From Lonepinella koalarum (GTDB lineage: Bacteria; Pseudomonadota; Gammaproteobacteria; Enterobacterales; Pasteurellaceae), in the NCBI RefSeq assembly GCF_004565475.1, contig NZ_SRHX01000004.1, forward strand, positions 62,001-126,000: a stretch of 64,000 bases of DNA, read 5' to 3'. Position numbers and translations under genes: made by a program. The notes under the pieces were generated by a model, which did no database searches, was not told the origin of the DNA, and saw only the letters and a list, made by a program, of their open reading frames with translations. Positions 40,345 to 54,366 of the stretch are shown here, piece after piece (the first letter of the stretch is position 1; every line of letters begins with the position of its first letter).

Positions 40345-40623
40345 TCAAATTTTCATCTGAAATAAGATAGCCTCTACTTCACAACAAAAAACAATTTTTA
40401 CATCGAGTACAACACCATGCTTTATTGGTTGAATATCACTGTGAATTTCACAAGGTTCACTTTCGACTTGTTTGGCTTGTTGTATAAAATATTGTAAAGC
40501 CTGTTCCGCATCTTGTTGAGTTGTAAAAAATTGTGAAATTTGCACCGCACTTTCAGCGCCGTCCAAAAAACCATTAGCTTTAGATTTTGAACCACAACGA
40601 CTAGTTTGCTCAATACGTTGCAT
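40345..40623 (-). CDS. DUF406 (YfcZ/YiiS-like) small protein
   Basis: 92 residues. The C-terminal half, QVESEPCEIHSDI then VLDVKIVFCCEVEAILFQM, aligns well with E. coli YfcZ (VESEPCKI and FACEAEMLIFQL). The function is unknown. In E. coli yfcZ is also divergent from fadL, so the pairing is conserved and supports the call. Four cysteines in a small protein hint at metal or redox chemistry, but this is a guess. Confidence 0.75.
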   Translation of the reverse strand: MQRIEQTSRCGSKSKANGFLDGAESAVQISQFFTTQQDAEQALQYFIQQAKQVESEPCEIHSDIQPIKHGVVLDVKIVFCCEVEAILFQMKI

Positions 40624-40709
40624 TACATTACTCTACATATTTTTTCCTTTAGTAAATCGTTTTAGCAGAGTTTATCACTAATATTTTAGGATGTAATATG
40701 ATTTTTTAC

Positions 40710-40726
40710 TACTGGTCTGAGCAGAT
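40710..40726. promoter_or_regulatory. FadR-like operator upstream of fadL
   Basis: TACTGGTCTGAGCAGAT matches the E. coli FadR consensus AACTGGTCGGACCAGTT at 13 of 17 bases, including the ACTGGTC arm. It lies 94 bases before the fadL ATG and about 20 bases before the proposed -35. fadR is at 11537-12262. Confidence 0.6.
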
Positions 40727-40745
40727 AGTTTATCGGTAAAAAAGA

Positions 40746-40774
40746 TTGAACTATCTATTAGCGTTCATTAGAAT
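40746..40774 (+). promoter_or_regulatory. Probable fadL promoter
   Basis: TTGAAC (40746-40751) and TAGAAT (40769-40774) are separated by 17 bases. Transcription would start near 40781, which puts the FadR-like site around -63. Confidence 0.5.
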
Positions 40775-40819
40775 TCGACTGTTTTTTTCTCTTATGTTAA
40801 TAATTTTCTAGGAAAATCA

Positions 40820-42157
40820 ATGAAAAATCTTTTTACAAAAACCTTATTATCTTCTGCTATGTTAGTAGCAACTGGCGCAGCTAACGCCGCTGCATTCCAA
40901 TTAGCTGAAATCTCCACTTCTGGTTTAGGTCGTGCTTATGCGGGTGAAGCCGCTATTGCGGATAATGCTGGCGTGGTAGCCACTAACCCTGCATTAATGA
41001 GTTTATTTAAACGACCAGAAATTTCACTGGGTGCGATTTATGTGGATCCGAATATTGATGTTTATGGTACTACAGCATCATCTATTATGACTTCTCAAGG
41101 CACTATCCCAACCCCGGGACTAGCCAAATCGGCGGATGCTCATGATATTGCTAAAAGTGCTTTAGTTCCTAATATTTATGCGGTTTATCCGCTTAACGAT
41201 AAGTTTGCTGTAGGCGGTGGATTAAATGTTAACTATGGCTTGGCAACGGAATACGATGATAACTACAACGCTGGTTATCTCGCAGGAAAAACAGACTTAA
41301 CGGCATTAAACTTTAATTTAAGCGGTTCTTATAAAATTCTAGATAATCTTGCTTTGGGTTTAGGTGTTAATGCGGTTTATGCTGATGCAGTGATTGAACG
41401 TCGAGCGGGTACCTTAGGTAATGTTGTCGCAAACACGACCCTAGCAGGGACACCGTATGCCGCACTAGCAGCGGCAAGCCCCGCATCGACAGTTATTCGT
41501 AAAATTGAAGGAACAGAATGGGGTTTTGGTTGGAATGCGGGTTTAATGTGGCAAGTAACAGAAAGTAGCCGTTTTGGTTTAGCTTACCATTCTAAAATTG
41601 ATATTGATTTTGATGGACAATATAGCGATGCAGGTAATGTCTTTTTAGGTTCAAAGGGAAATGAATCCGGTTCATTAACCTTACCATTACCAGCCTACTG
41701 GGAGTTCTCTGGTTTCCATCAAGTTACCGATAAACTTGCTTTCCACTATAGCTGGAAATATACCGAGTGGTCTAAATTTAAAGAATTACGTGCGGTAGGC
41801 GCTTCTGGTAAAGAATTATTTCAAAAAACTGAAAATTTCCGTGATAGCTCTCGTTTAGCAATCGGTGCTACTTATCATGCAACTGATGCGTTAACCGTAC
41901 GTGCGGGTATTGCGTATGATGAAACGGCTGCCAATGACTACCACTCTATCTCAATTCCAGATACTGACCGTATGTGGTACAGTCTAGGGGCAACTTATCA
42001 TTTCACACCAGATCTTTCTGTGGATGTTGGTTTTGCTCATTTACGCGGTTCAAACAATAGTTTTAAAGAAGTGGAACCGAATTCAGGTATTGTAAGTGAC
42101 ATAAAAGTAAAAGCCACTGCCAACCTTTACGGCTTAAACTTAAACTATCGTTTCTAA
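40820..42157 (+). CDS. fadL: Long-chain fatty-acid outer-membrane channel FadL (OmpP1)
   Basis: 445 residues. A signal peptide of about 24 residues ends in NAAAFQ; the mature protein starts with the FadL hatch (AFQLAEISTSGLGRAYAGEAA), the NPALM block follows, and it ends in a typical beta-barrel C-terminus LNLNYRF. It binds long-chain fatty acids and passes them across the outer membrane. It resembles Haemophilus OmpP1. The gene is monocistronic, ends in a terminator, and is probably controlled by FadR. Confidence 0.94.
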   Translation: MKNLFTKTLLSSAMLVATGAANAAAFQLAEISTSGLGRAYAGEAAIADNAGVVATNPALMSLFKRPEISLGAIYVDPNIDVYGTTASSIMTSQGTIPTPGLAKSADAHDIAKSALVPNIYAVYPLNDKFAVGGGLNVNYGLATEYDDNYNAGYLAGKTDLTALNFNLSGSYKILDNLALGLGVNAVYADAVIERRAGTLGNVVANTTLAGTPYAALAAASPASTVIRKIEGTEWGFGWNAGLMWQVTESSRFGLAYHSKIDIDFDGQYSDAGNVFLGSKGNESGSLTLPLPAYWEFSGFHQVTDKLAFHYSWKYTEWSKFKELRAVGASGKELFQKTENFRDSSRLAIGATYHATDALTVRAGIAYDETAANDYHSISIPDTDRMWYSLGATYHFTPDLSVDVGFAHLRGSNNSFKEVEPNSGIVSDIKVKATANLYGLNLNYRF

Positions 42158-42181
42158 TTGATCACAAATTAGCATATAATC

Positions 42182-42206
42182 GGGCGTAACTTTTACGCCC
42201 TTTTTT
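42182..42206 (+). terminator. Terminator of fadL
   Basis: GGGCGTA (42182-42188) pairs with TACGCCC (42194-42200) and six T follow. It is 25 bases after the fadL stop. Confidence 0.85.
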
Positions 42207-42217
42207 ATTGAATCACC

Positions 42218-42754
42218 ATGATCGACTATTGCTATTACGCTTCTCCCATTGGCAAACTATTAATCTTAGCGGAAAATGATCGGCTCACCCATTTAGACTT
42301 TGAGCTTGAACAAATTGCCCCCAATCCTAACTGGCACTATCAACCTGATTTAGCCATTTTTCAACAAATTTGCACCGCACTTGAACGTTATTTTCAAGGT
42401 CAACCAGAAACCTTTGCACAGATTCCGTTAGCACCACAAGGTACACCATTCCAACAACAAATTTGGCAAGCATTACGTCAGATTCCCTATGGCAAAAAGT
42501 TAAGCTATGGTGAATTAGCTCAACAGATAAATAACCCTAAAGCAGTACGAGCAGTGGGTGGTGCAGTGGGACGCAATCCGATCAGCATCATTATTCCTTG
42601 TCATCGTGTGTTAGGCAAGGATCGACAATTAACGGGGTTCGGTGGTGGCTTACCCACCAAACGCTATTTATTAGATTTAGAACAGATCCCTTATGTCAAT
42701 AAGGGTGTCGAATATGTTAAACAAAAATTATTGAAAAAATACACCGCACTTTAA
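42218..42754 (+). CDS. ogt: Methylated-DNA-protein-cysteine methyltransferase
   Basis: 178 residues. It repairs O6-alkylguanine by moving the alkyl group to its own cysteine in IIPCHRVLG (near residue 129). [27 protein letters not shown] is the usual DNA-binding core. It is the single-domain Ogt size, not the fused Ada. An uptake sequence lies in its coding region and another at its end; mutH starts one base after its stop, so the two DNA repair genes form an operon. Confidence 0.92.
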   Translation: MIDYCYYASPIGKLLILAENDRLTHLDFELEQIAPNPNWHYQPDLAIFQQICTALERYFQGQPETFAQIPLAPQGTPFQQQIWQALRQIPYGKKLSYGELAQQINNPKAVRAVGGAVGRNPISIIIPCHRVLGKDRQLTGFGGGLPTKRYLLDLEQIPYVNKGVEYVKQKLLKKYTAL

Positions 42755-42755
42755 G

Positions 42756-43433
42756 ATGAGAAATATCAACAGTCCACAAACTGAACAAGCACTTTTGCAA
42801 CGAGCCAATGCTATTGCTGGCTTAACCTTTGCCGAATTGGCGGAAGAACTAGGCATTATTGTTCCCCCTGATTTAAAACGAGATAAAGGTTGGGTAGGTC
42901 AATTAATCGAAACGGCTTTAGGAGCAAAAGCGGGCAGTAAACCTGAACAAGATTTTGCTCATTTAGGTATTGAGTTAAAAACCATTCCAATTAATTCAAA
43001 CGGTTATCCACTAGAAACCACCTTTGTCAGCCTTGCTCCGTTAGTACAAAATTCAGGTGTAGATTGGCAACATTCACACGTTAAACATAAACTGAGCAAA
43101 GTGTTATGGATTCCCGTGCAAGGCGAACGTCAAATTCCACTCGCCGAGCGTTATATCGGTAGCCCAATTTTGTGGCAACCAAACTCACGGCAAGAGCAGC
43201 AATTACGCCGAGATTGGGAAGAATTAATGGATTACATTGTACTCGGTAAAGTCGCACAAATTAATGGAACATTAGGTGATGTATTACAACTCCGCCCCAA
43301 AGGTGCAAATAGTCGAGCAATCACCAAAGGCATTGGTAAAAATGGTGAAATGATTGATACCTTGCCATTAGGATTTTATTTACGCAAAGAATTTACCGCA
43401 GAAATTTTGCAAAATTTTTTATTGGGGAAATAA
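42756..43433 (+). CDS. mutH: Mismatch repair endonuclease MutH
   Basis: 225 residues (E. coli 229). It nicks the unmethylated strand at hemimethylated GATC when activated by MutS-MutL. The D-x(6)-E-x-K active site is seen in [11 protein letters not shown], and KDKGW/GQLIE and the C-terminal LRPKGAN block fit the family. It works with Dam, encoded at 7902-8759. Confidence 0.95.
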   Translation: MRNINSPQTEQALLQRANAIAGLTFAELAEELGIIVPPDLKRDKGWVGQLIETALGAKAGSKPEQDFAHLGIELKTIPINSNGYPLETTFVSLAPLVQNSGVDWQHSHVKHKLSKVLWIPVQGERQIPLAERYIGSPILWQPNSRQEQQLRRDWEELMDYIVLGKVAQINGTLGDVLQLRPKGANSRAITKGIGKNGEMIDTLPLGFYLRKEFTAEILQNFLLGK

Positions 43434-43539
43434 CTCATATATCTCCAATAAAATTAAGGATTAAATTTCGTATAACACCAAACTTAACCCTTAATTGAAT
43501 AGCTAGACTTTAAATCCGCTCAAACCACTTTTTGGCTGA

Positions 43540-44562
43540 TTATTTTACAGGATCCTGTCCCTTTAAAATCTGCTCCGCATTTTCCTTGCTCAGATCGTAA
43601 TCGTAGTATTTTTTATAGAATTGTTGGGTTCTTGCCACCATATTAATATCTTCAAATAAGGTGGGATGCAATAACTTCGCTACCCATAAAATTTGCAAGG
43701 CCTCTTCGGCACTGTAACGATCCCACGGAAAAGTTCCTGTTGGATTAACGAAAACTCGGTTATTTTTCACCGCACTCACACTCACCCACAACGGATCTTG
43801 TTTAATTTGCTCTACCGCTTTATCTGCATTCTGACTGCCCACAATCACTACATCAGGATTGGCTTTTAGCACATCTTCTACACTCACTTCGACCAAATTA
43901 GCTTGATCTTCAAAGGCATTACGACCGCCACCGAGCTTTACCCATTCGCCAATAATCGAACGACCACCGTCAATTTTATATAAATTTGAGCCATTGGAAA
44001 TATGGATCACCGTAGGACGTTTTTCCTGTGGTACATCTTTTAAACGCTCATTCACCAACGCAATATTCGCCTCTAATTCTTTGATGTAATCTTCCGCAAT
44101 GGCTGGTGCCTTGTCACCAAGCACGTCAGCCGTAATGCGTACGGTGTTTTTTAAACCATCAAAATTCTGAAAACCAATTAACAAGGCTTTCAAGCCTGCT
44201 TTTTCCACTTCTTCTTGAGCAGGTTTATTGGACACCAACACTACATCGGGTTTTGCCACGATAAGTTCTTCTAGTTGCGTGCTGTTTTGGCTGTTAATGG
44301 CTGGCACGTTTTTAATATTTGGATAGACCAAATTAAACCATGGATTGGATTTAATAATGTTCGTCGTGCCAACTAATTTATCCGCTCCGCCAAGCAACAA
44401 TACCACTTGATTGTTGGCATGCCATAAATCCACCACACGCTCCACTTGATCGGGGATTTCTACGCTTTTCCCTTTGACGTCCGTAATGGTTTTCGCCAAA
44501 GCAAGGTTAGCCGTTAAGCTAAGGGAAAGTGCGGTGGCAAGTAGCCATTTTTTTAATTTCAT
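43540..44562 (-). CDS. Class III metal or metallophore-binding periplasmic protein
   Basis: 340 residues. A signal peptide (cleavage near LALAKT) is followed by two lobes linked by a long helix, the BtuF/FhuD/MolA fold; DLWHANNQVVLLLGGADKLVGTT is in lobe one and VSVEDVLKANPDVVIVGSQ in lobe two. Members bind siderophores, cobalamin, heme or, in H. influenzae MolA, molybdate and tungstate. Its partners, permease and ATPase, are at 49929-51714, separated by a 5-kb restriction gene. The ModE-like operator at 44610-44633 points to an oxyanion or its chelate as ligand. Iron-siderophore binding is the main alternative. Confidence 0.85.
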   Translation of the reverse strand: MKLKKWLLATALSLSLTANLALAKTITDVKGKSVEIPDQVERVVDLWHANNQVVLLLGGADKLVGTTNIIKSNPWFNLVYPNIKNVPAINSQNSTQLEELIVAKPDVVLVSNKPAQEEVEKAGLKALLIGFQNFDGLKNTVRITADVLGDKAPAIAEDYIKELEANIALVNERLKDVPQEKRPTVIHISNGSNLYKIDGGRSIIGEWVKLGGGRNAFEDQANLVEVSVEDVLKANPDVVIVGSQNADKAVEQIKQDPLWVSVSAVKNNRVFVNPTGTFPWDRYSAEEALQILWVAKLLHPTLFEDINMVARTQQFYKKYYDYDLSKENAEQILKGQDPVK

Positions 44563-44572
44563 TTGTTGTCCT

Positions 44573-44581
44573 TATATAACG
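44573..44581. promoter_or_regulatory. ModE-like half site next to the binding-protein start
   Basis: TATATAACG, an exact half-site of the E. coli ModE operator, lies 10 bases before the ATG and touches the ribosome-binding site. No second half is seen at the right spacing. It may be an accessory contact or chance. Confidence 0.35.
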
Positions 44582-44609
44582 TATTTAATAACTTTGATTA
44601 AGCATACCA

Positions 44610-44633
44610 CGTTATATAGCTTTATATATTAAA
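44610..44633. promoter_or_regulatory. ModE-like operator upstream of the binding-protein gene
   Basis: CGTTATATA, a 6-base spacer GCTTTA and TATATTAAA. The left half matches the E. coli modA operator half CGTTATATT at 8 of 9, the spacing is the same, and the right half matches TATATAACG at 6 of 9. The first 13 bases (CGTTATATAGCTW) recur at 51778-51790. Confidence 0.5.
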
Positions 44634-44683
44634 AGCGCGATGAAAAATTGAAAAGTTTTCGATTTTCCACCGCACTTTACCGA

Positions 44684-49814
<5,131 letters not shown>

Positions 49815-49892
49815 TATGGTGTCCCGATTGTTGGCATTATTCAACGAATAGTTTTATTTTACCCGATAATTTTTCTTTCACCAATTTATTAA

Positions 49893-49925
49893 AGGCGATG
49901 GAAGCCACAACATCCATTCGCCCTT
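49893..49925 (-). terminator. Possible terminator of the ABC transporter genes
   Basis: GGCGA-TGGA faces TCCATTCGCC across about ten bases with one bulge. It lies just after the ATPase stop codon and before the start region of the restriction gene. The T-run is poor, so termination may be partial. Confidence 0.35.
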
Positions 49926-49928
49926 ATC

Positions 49929-50717
49929 TTAGATTGATTTAATTGCACAAATTTTTCGATTGAGTTCCGCCACATCCACCATTCGCAAATCCGTTTGGTA
50001 AAGTGCAGTGAGATTTTTTTCCGTAATAATATCAAGGGTTTTCCCCACTTGGAGTTTGCCTTGGTCGGTTAAAATGGCGACTAAGCTGTCGGGCAATTTG
50101 CTTTGTAATAACATCGGGTGATCGGGGTTGTGGGTGGTCATAATGATGGAAAAGCCTTGTTCCGCCAGTTCTTTAATCAGCGTTAAGGTTTTAAATACAT
50201 TACCGTAATCCAAGGCAGAAGTGGGTTCATCAAATAAAATGAGTTGCGGTTGCTGTACCAGAATTTTGGCAATATTCACCAACTGTTTCTGACCGCCACT
50301 AAGTTGCATATAAATTTTGTCGCTTAAATGCGAAATCCCTAATTTTGCTAAGGCGTCATCCACCAGAGCAAAATCTTGTTCGCTCGGTTGATCAAATAAA
50401 CTTAAATGCACCGCTCGCCCTAGCACCACATAATCACGTACAGCATATTGATAGGTTTCTGGTGGTTGTTGCGAGACATAAGCAATATGTTTGGCAATTT
50501 CCTTGTGACTTAATTCCGCAAGATTCTGATTATTCAATAAAATTTCACCGCACTTTGGTTGCAACAGTCCTGCGATACAGTTCAATAAAGTAGATTTTCC
50601 TGTGCCGTTCGCCCCCAGAATAGTGAGCAATTCCCCTTGCTTTACATGCAAATTGATATGTTGTAACAAGCTCGCTTGTTTGGCATGATGAAAGGATAAG
50701 TTTTTAATTTTTAACAT
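49929..50717 (-). CDS. ABC transporter ATPase, FecE/BtuD/MolC type
   Basis: 262 residues. Walker A is GANGTGKST near residue 36, the Q-loop is in AYVSQQPPE, the signature is LSGGQKQLVNIAKILV, Walker B is LILFDEPTSALD and the switch His is in MTTHNPDH. The family powers uptake of iron siderophores, B12, heme or molybdate. It starts 13 bases after the permease gene; its binding protein is beyond the restriction gene. The C-terminal extension (ALYQTDLRMVDVAELN) is common in this group. Confidence 0.9.
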   Translation of the reverse strand: MLKIKNLSFHHAKQASLLQHINLHVKQGELLTILGANGTGKSTLLNCIAGLLQPKCGEILLNNQNLAELSHKEIAKHIAYVSQQPPETYQYAVRDYVVLGRAVHLSLFDQPSEQDFALVDDALAKLGISHLSDKIYMQLSGGQKQLVNIAKILVQQPQLILFDEPTSALDYGNVFKTLTLIKELAEQGFSIIMTTHNPDHPMLLQSKLPDSLVAILTDQGKLQVGKTLDIITEKNLTALYQTDLRMVDVAELNRKICAIKSI

Positions 50718-50730
50718 TTTTGCACCGCAC

Positions 50731-51714
50731 TTATTTCACCATTCGCTGTTTCACTAGCACCCATGCGAAAAACGGTGCACCAATAAAGCCCGTTAAAATC
50801 CCCAGTGGAATTTCTTCTGTATAAAGGTTTCTCGCCAAGGTATCGATCAATAACAGAAAGATTGCCCCAATTAAGGCGGCTAATGGCAGGGTCTTAATAT
50901 TATCATCACCAATTAACAGCCGCGCCAAATGGGGAATGACTAAGCCAATCCAACCGATCGTACCACTTAAACACACGGCTGAAGCCGTCAGCAAGGTGGA
51001 ACATAAAATCATTACATTGCGTTCCATTTTGATATTTACCCCAATCAGTTTGGCTTGTTGTTCGCCCAATGAAAGCAAATTAATTCGCCAACGAAGTAAT
51101 AATAAAACCAAGGCAGTGATGATCATCACTGGCGAAAAGGCGGTGAGATTTTTGAAATTGGATTTGGTTAAGCTCCCCATTGACCAATAGACAATATCCG
51201 CCAACTGGGTTTCGGGGTCGGCTAAATATTTGATTAACCCAAGGCTTGCCCCCATAAAACCACCGACAATAATCCCTGCTAACACTAAAATAATCATGCT
51301 ATCTCGTCGCATTAACAGTGGAACAAGCATGGTGAGCGACACTGCAACAACACCGCCGATAAAAGCCAAAATTTGAATGGAAAACGATCCCAAGCCTAAT
51401 AAAATAGCAACAGATGCACCGATACAAGCTCCCCCGGATACACCTAAAATATCAGGCGATACCAACGGATTTTTAAACACACCTTGATAGGTTACGCCCG
51501 CAATGGCAAGCCCTGCACCGACTAAAAGTGCGGTTAAAATTCGAGGTAATCTTAGAATTAAGATTACGTTATTTTCCACTTCATTGGGGTTATTGCCAAG
51601 TAAGGTATTCATTACATTTTCGAGAGGAATGTGCATTCGCCCCATAGATAATGCAATAAGGATACCTAATAGCATCAAAGCGATAAGTAATGATAAAAAA
51701 AATCGGTATTTCAT
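50731..51714 (-). CDS. FecCD/BtuC/MolB-type ABC permease
   Basis: 327 residues, about ten membrane segments. It starts with a basic residue and a hydrophobic helix; LRLPRILTALLVGAGLAIAGVTYQGVFKNPLVSPDILGVSGGA is the family hallmark, and GTIGWIGLVIPHLARLLIG is the coupling segment that meets the ATPase. Two copies assemble with two ATPases. It is divergent from the TonB-dependent receptor gene across 142 bases that hold two ModE-like sites. Confidence 0.92.
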   Translation of the reverse strand: MKYRFFLSLLIALMLLGILIALSMGRMHIPLENVMNTLLGNNPNEVENNVILILRLPRILTALLVGAGLAIAGVTYQGVFKNPLVSPDILGVSGGACIGASVAILLGLGSFSIQILAFIGGVVAVSLTMLVPLLMRRDSMIILVLAGIIVGGFMGASLGLIKYLADPETQLADIVYWSMGSLTKSNFKNLTAFSPVMIITALVLLLLRWRINLLSLGEQQAKLIGVNIKMERNVMILCSTLLTASAVCLSGTIGWIGLVIPHLARLLIGDDNIKTLPLAALIGAIFLLLIDTLARNLYTEEIPLGILTGFIGAPFFAWVLVKQRMVK

Positions 51715-51777
51715 GGGTTTTAGGCTGTTAAAGTTTAGATGTGCCAGTTTAACCGATTTAGCTTAAAGAATAAATAA

Positions 51778-51801
51778 CGTTATATAGCTATTTACACAAC
51801 T
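51778..51801. promoter_or_regulatory. ModE-like operator 1 between permease and receptor genes
   Basis: CGTTATATA, spacer GCTATT, TACACAACT. Compared with the E. coli modA operator (CGTTATATT, 6 bases, TACATAACG) the left half agrees at 8 of 9 and the right half at 7 of 9, with the same spacer length. Confidence 0.55.
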
Positions 51802-51815
51802 GTCATTTGGAGTAA

Positions 51816-51839
51816 AATTATATATTTATTTATATAACC
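51816..51839. promoter_or_regulatory. ModE-like operator 2 upstream of the receptor gene
   Basis: AATTATATA, spacer TTTATT, TATATAACC: the arms TTATATA and TATATAA form a perfect palindrome, and the right half matches the ModE half TATATAACG at 8 of 9. It ends 17 bases before the receptor ATG. Being AT-rich, it is more prone to chance than operator 1. Confidence 0.5.
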
Positions 51840-51856
51840 AATCCTAAGGATATTTT

Positions 51857-54148
51857 ATGTTTAAAACACCTAACAAATTAACAACCCATCTATCCACACT
51901 TAGCCTTGCTTTACTGTCTTGCTATGCTAGTGCTGCTGTCCAACAACTGGATACCATTGCAGTGACCACTGAAGATCCATCTCATTCAGCCAGCGCATCA
52001 CAAGCCATACAGTCACTTGGTAAAACGATCGTCACTAGCCAAGCGATCGAAAAACAACCTGCAGTGAATGATGTAGCAGATATTATTCGCCATCAACCGG
52101 GGGTCACTTACAATTCAGGCAGTGCCACGGGGGAATATGGTAATAAACGCCAAATTGATTTACGTGGTATGGGAGCAGAAAATACACTGATTTTAATTGA
52201 CGGTAAACCTGCGACTTCTCGTCAATCCGCTCGTTATGGACGTAACAATGGTCGCAACACTTTAGGCGACAGCAAATGGGTGCCAATTGAAGAAATTGAA
52301 TCCATTGAAGTGATTCGTGGTACCGAAGCGGCTCGCTATGGTAACGGTGCCATGGGTGGCGTGGTAAATATTAAAACTAAACCTATCACTGATAAATTAA
52401 AAGGCAGTGTCACTTATAGTTTAAACGTACCAGAAAATAGCAAATTTGGTACTACCAACCGTGCAACCTTTAATTTAAGCGGTCCAATTGTGCAAGATGT
52501 GTTAGGTTTCCGTTTATATGGGAGTTGGAATAAAACCAAACAGGACGCGTTAGATGCTAATCCACCCATTGTTACTGTAGGGCGTAATGGCTCCCCCTCT
52601 ACCACCTATTATGCCGCTCGTGAAGGGGTTCGTAATAAAGATATTGCTGGTCGTTTAAGCTGGAAAATCACGCCAGATCAGGTGTTAACCTTAGATGCTA
52701 GTTATAGCCGTCAAGGTAATTTATATGCTGGTGGCGATACTGAATCGGATACTGGCAGTATTGATAGTGCAACCTTTGATATGCAAGGGGCAGAAACTAA
52801 CCGTGTCTATCGTCAAGCCTATGCGTTAACGCATGAAGGCAAATGGTCTTGGGGTGAGAACAAAACTTACGTCCAATTTGATAAAACCGTCAATAGTCGA
52901 TTCCCAGTCTATCTCGGTTTTGGTACCGAGGGTACGTGGGAAAATCACAATTTTGTGGATAGTAAATTAACTAACTATCGTTTTAGCCACGAAATGATTA
53001 TCCCATTTGAATGGCATGGTGATCATAAATTTACTATTGGTGTTGAGGCTAATCACAGTAAATTAAATGATGCTGATTCTACGAGTTACGATTTTGTCAA
53101 TGATAGCATTGCATCTGTAGGTTCATTAGGTACTATTCCTTGGCTTGCACAAGGTAATCGTGATGGTCACACCAGTGCCAGTGAATACGGTGTATTTATT
53201 GAAGATGTAATTGATTTCAAACAAGGGACAATCATTACCCCAATGGTGCGTTTTGATTATCATACTGTGTCAAAATCTAATTGGAGCCCAAGCCTAAATA
53301 TTAGCCACGATATTAATCCATATTTAACCCTCAAAGGGGGATTAGCTCGAGCTTATAAAGCGCCAAATTTATATCAATCAAACCCCAATTATGTGCTAGC
53401 TAACCGCCAAAATAACTGTCCTGTCAATGGTCAGGCTTTAGCGGATGTGGGTTCTTGTTATACAGTGGGGAATAAAGATCTTAAACCTGAAACCAGTTTT
53501 AACAAAGAAATCGGTTTTGAGCTGCATAACCAAGAGGGTTATAAACTCGGTTTAACCTATTACCACAATGCTTATCATAATAAAATTGAAGCAGATACCA
53601 ATGTGTTAGCTACGGTTAAAAATCCAAACTGGGAAAAAGCTATGGTAAGCGAAACCGCGGATACTGCGATTTACAAATGGGATAATATTCCACGTGCTAC
53701 GGTTGAGGGACTTGAGGGATATTTAAATTTACCATTAGTGGCAGATAAATTGGATTTGTCCACCAACTTTACCTATATTCGTAAAAGTATCAACAAAACC
53801 ACCGGCAATCCATTGAGCTTAATGCCAAAATACACCATTAGTTCAACGCTGACTTATCAAGCCACTGATAACCTTGATTTTGCCACCACTTATACACGTT
53901 ACGGTAAACAGTTATCTCGTCCAAACAACGTTCGTTATATGCACTATGTCAACAACCCAGTGGTACAAGAACGCTTAGGTAGCTATGGTGTTTGGGGGGC
54001 GAGTGTCGGTTATAAATGGGGTGATTTCAGTGTGCGTGCTGGCGTAAGCAATATTCTGAATAAACGAATTAATGTGACCAATAGTGCGGCGAGTAAATCG
54101 AATGAGATTGGGCGGGCGTATTATACGACACTTAAATATTCGTTCTAA
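51857..54148 (+). CDS. TonB-dependent outer-membrane receptor, FepA-like
   Basis: 763 residues. A signal peptide ends near YASAAV; a TonB box (DTIAVTT) follows. The plug domain (residues about 50-175) matches FepA-type catecholate receptors: RQIDLRGMGAENTLILIDGKP, a short NGRNTLGDSKWVPIEEIESIEVIRG block and ARYGNGAMGGVVNIKTK. The 22-strand barrel ends in YTTLKYSF. The fold points to a catechol siderophore or a similar chelate. Two ModE-like sites upstream, rather than a clear Fur box, raise the possibility that the cargo is a molybdate or tungstate complex. GGATA precedes the ATG. Confidence 0.9.
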   Translation: MFKTPNKLTTHLSTLSLALLSCYASAAVQQLDTIAVTTEDPSHSASASQAIQSLGKTIVTSQAIEKQPAVNDVADIIRHQPGVTYNSGSATGEYGNKRQIDLRGMGAENTLILIDGKPATSRQSARYGRNNGRNTLGDSKWVPIEEIESIEVIRGTEAARYGNGAMGGVVNIKTKPITDKLKGSVTYSLNVPENSKFGTTNRATFNLSGPIVQDVLGFRLYGSWNKTKQDALDANPPIVTVGRNGSPSTTYYAAREGVRNKDIAGRLSWKITPDQVLTLDASYSRQGNLYAGGDTESDTGSIDSATFDMQGAETNRVYRQAYALTHEGKWSWGENKTYVQFDKTVNSRFPVYLGFGTEGTWENHNFVDSKLTNYRFSHEMIIPFEWHGDHKFTIGVEANHSKLNDADSTSYDFVNDSIASVGSLGTIPWLAQGNRDGHTSASEYGVFIEDVIDFKQGTIITPMVRFDYHTVSKSNWSPSLNISHDINPYLTLKGGLARAYKAPNLYQSNPNYVLANRQNNCPVNGQALADVGSCYTVGNKDLKPETSFNKEIGFELHNQEGYKLGLTYYHNAYHNKIEADTNVLATVKNPNWEKAMVSETADTAIYKWDNIPRATVEGLEGYLNLPLVADKLDLSTNFTYIRKSINKTTGNPLSLMPKYTISSTLTYQATDNLDFATTYTRYGKQLSRPNNVRYMHYVNNPVVQERLGSYGVWGASVGYKWGDFSVRAGVSNILNKRINVTNSAASKSNEIGRAYYTTLKYSF

Positions 54149-54151
54149 TTT

Positions 54152-54358
54152 AAATCGGTTTTCGCCGATGGCGACCGTACTTTTCTTTGCTTGTGCAAAG
54201 AAAAGTAGGCAAAAGAAAGCACACCCCCGACTTCACCGTTTATCTTTGCTTGGTTGAAATTTTCTTTACGGTAAAATCGCAACTCGCTACGCTCAGACAA
54301 GGCGATTTTTCCTAAAAATTTCAAGTCGCAAAGGCGGTTCAGACGGGGGACCCCGTTT
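54152..54358 (+). repeat. 205-bp dispersed repeat, copy B
   Basis: It matches copy A (31878-32085) in the same orientation. It begins CGGTTTTCGCCG, has the long stem TACTTTTCTTTGC/GCAAAGAAAAGTA, the ACTTCACCG segment, GGTAAAATCGC, and ends AAGGCGGTTCAGACGGGG. It follows the receptor stop codon directly. Confidence 0.8.
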
Positions 54359-54366
54359 GGTTAAAT

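Noticed and set aside
51715-51856. Fur box upstream of the TonB receptor
   Set aside because: No stretch resembles GATAATGATAATCATTATC well; the AT-rich palindromes fit a ModE pattern better.
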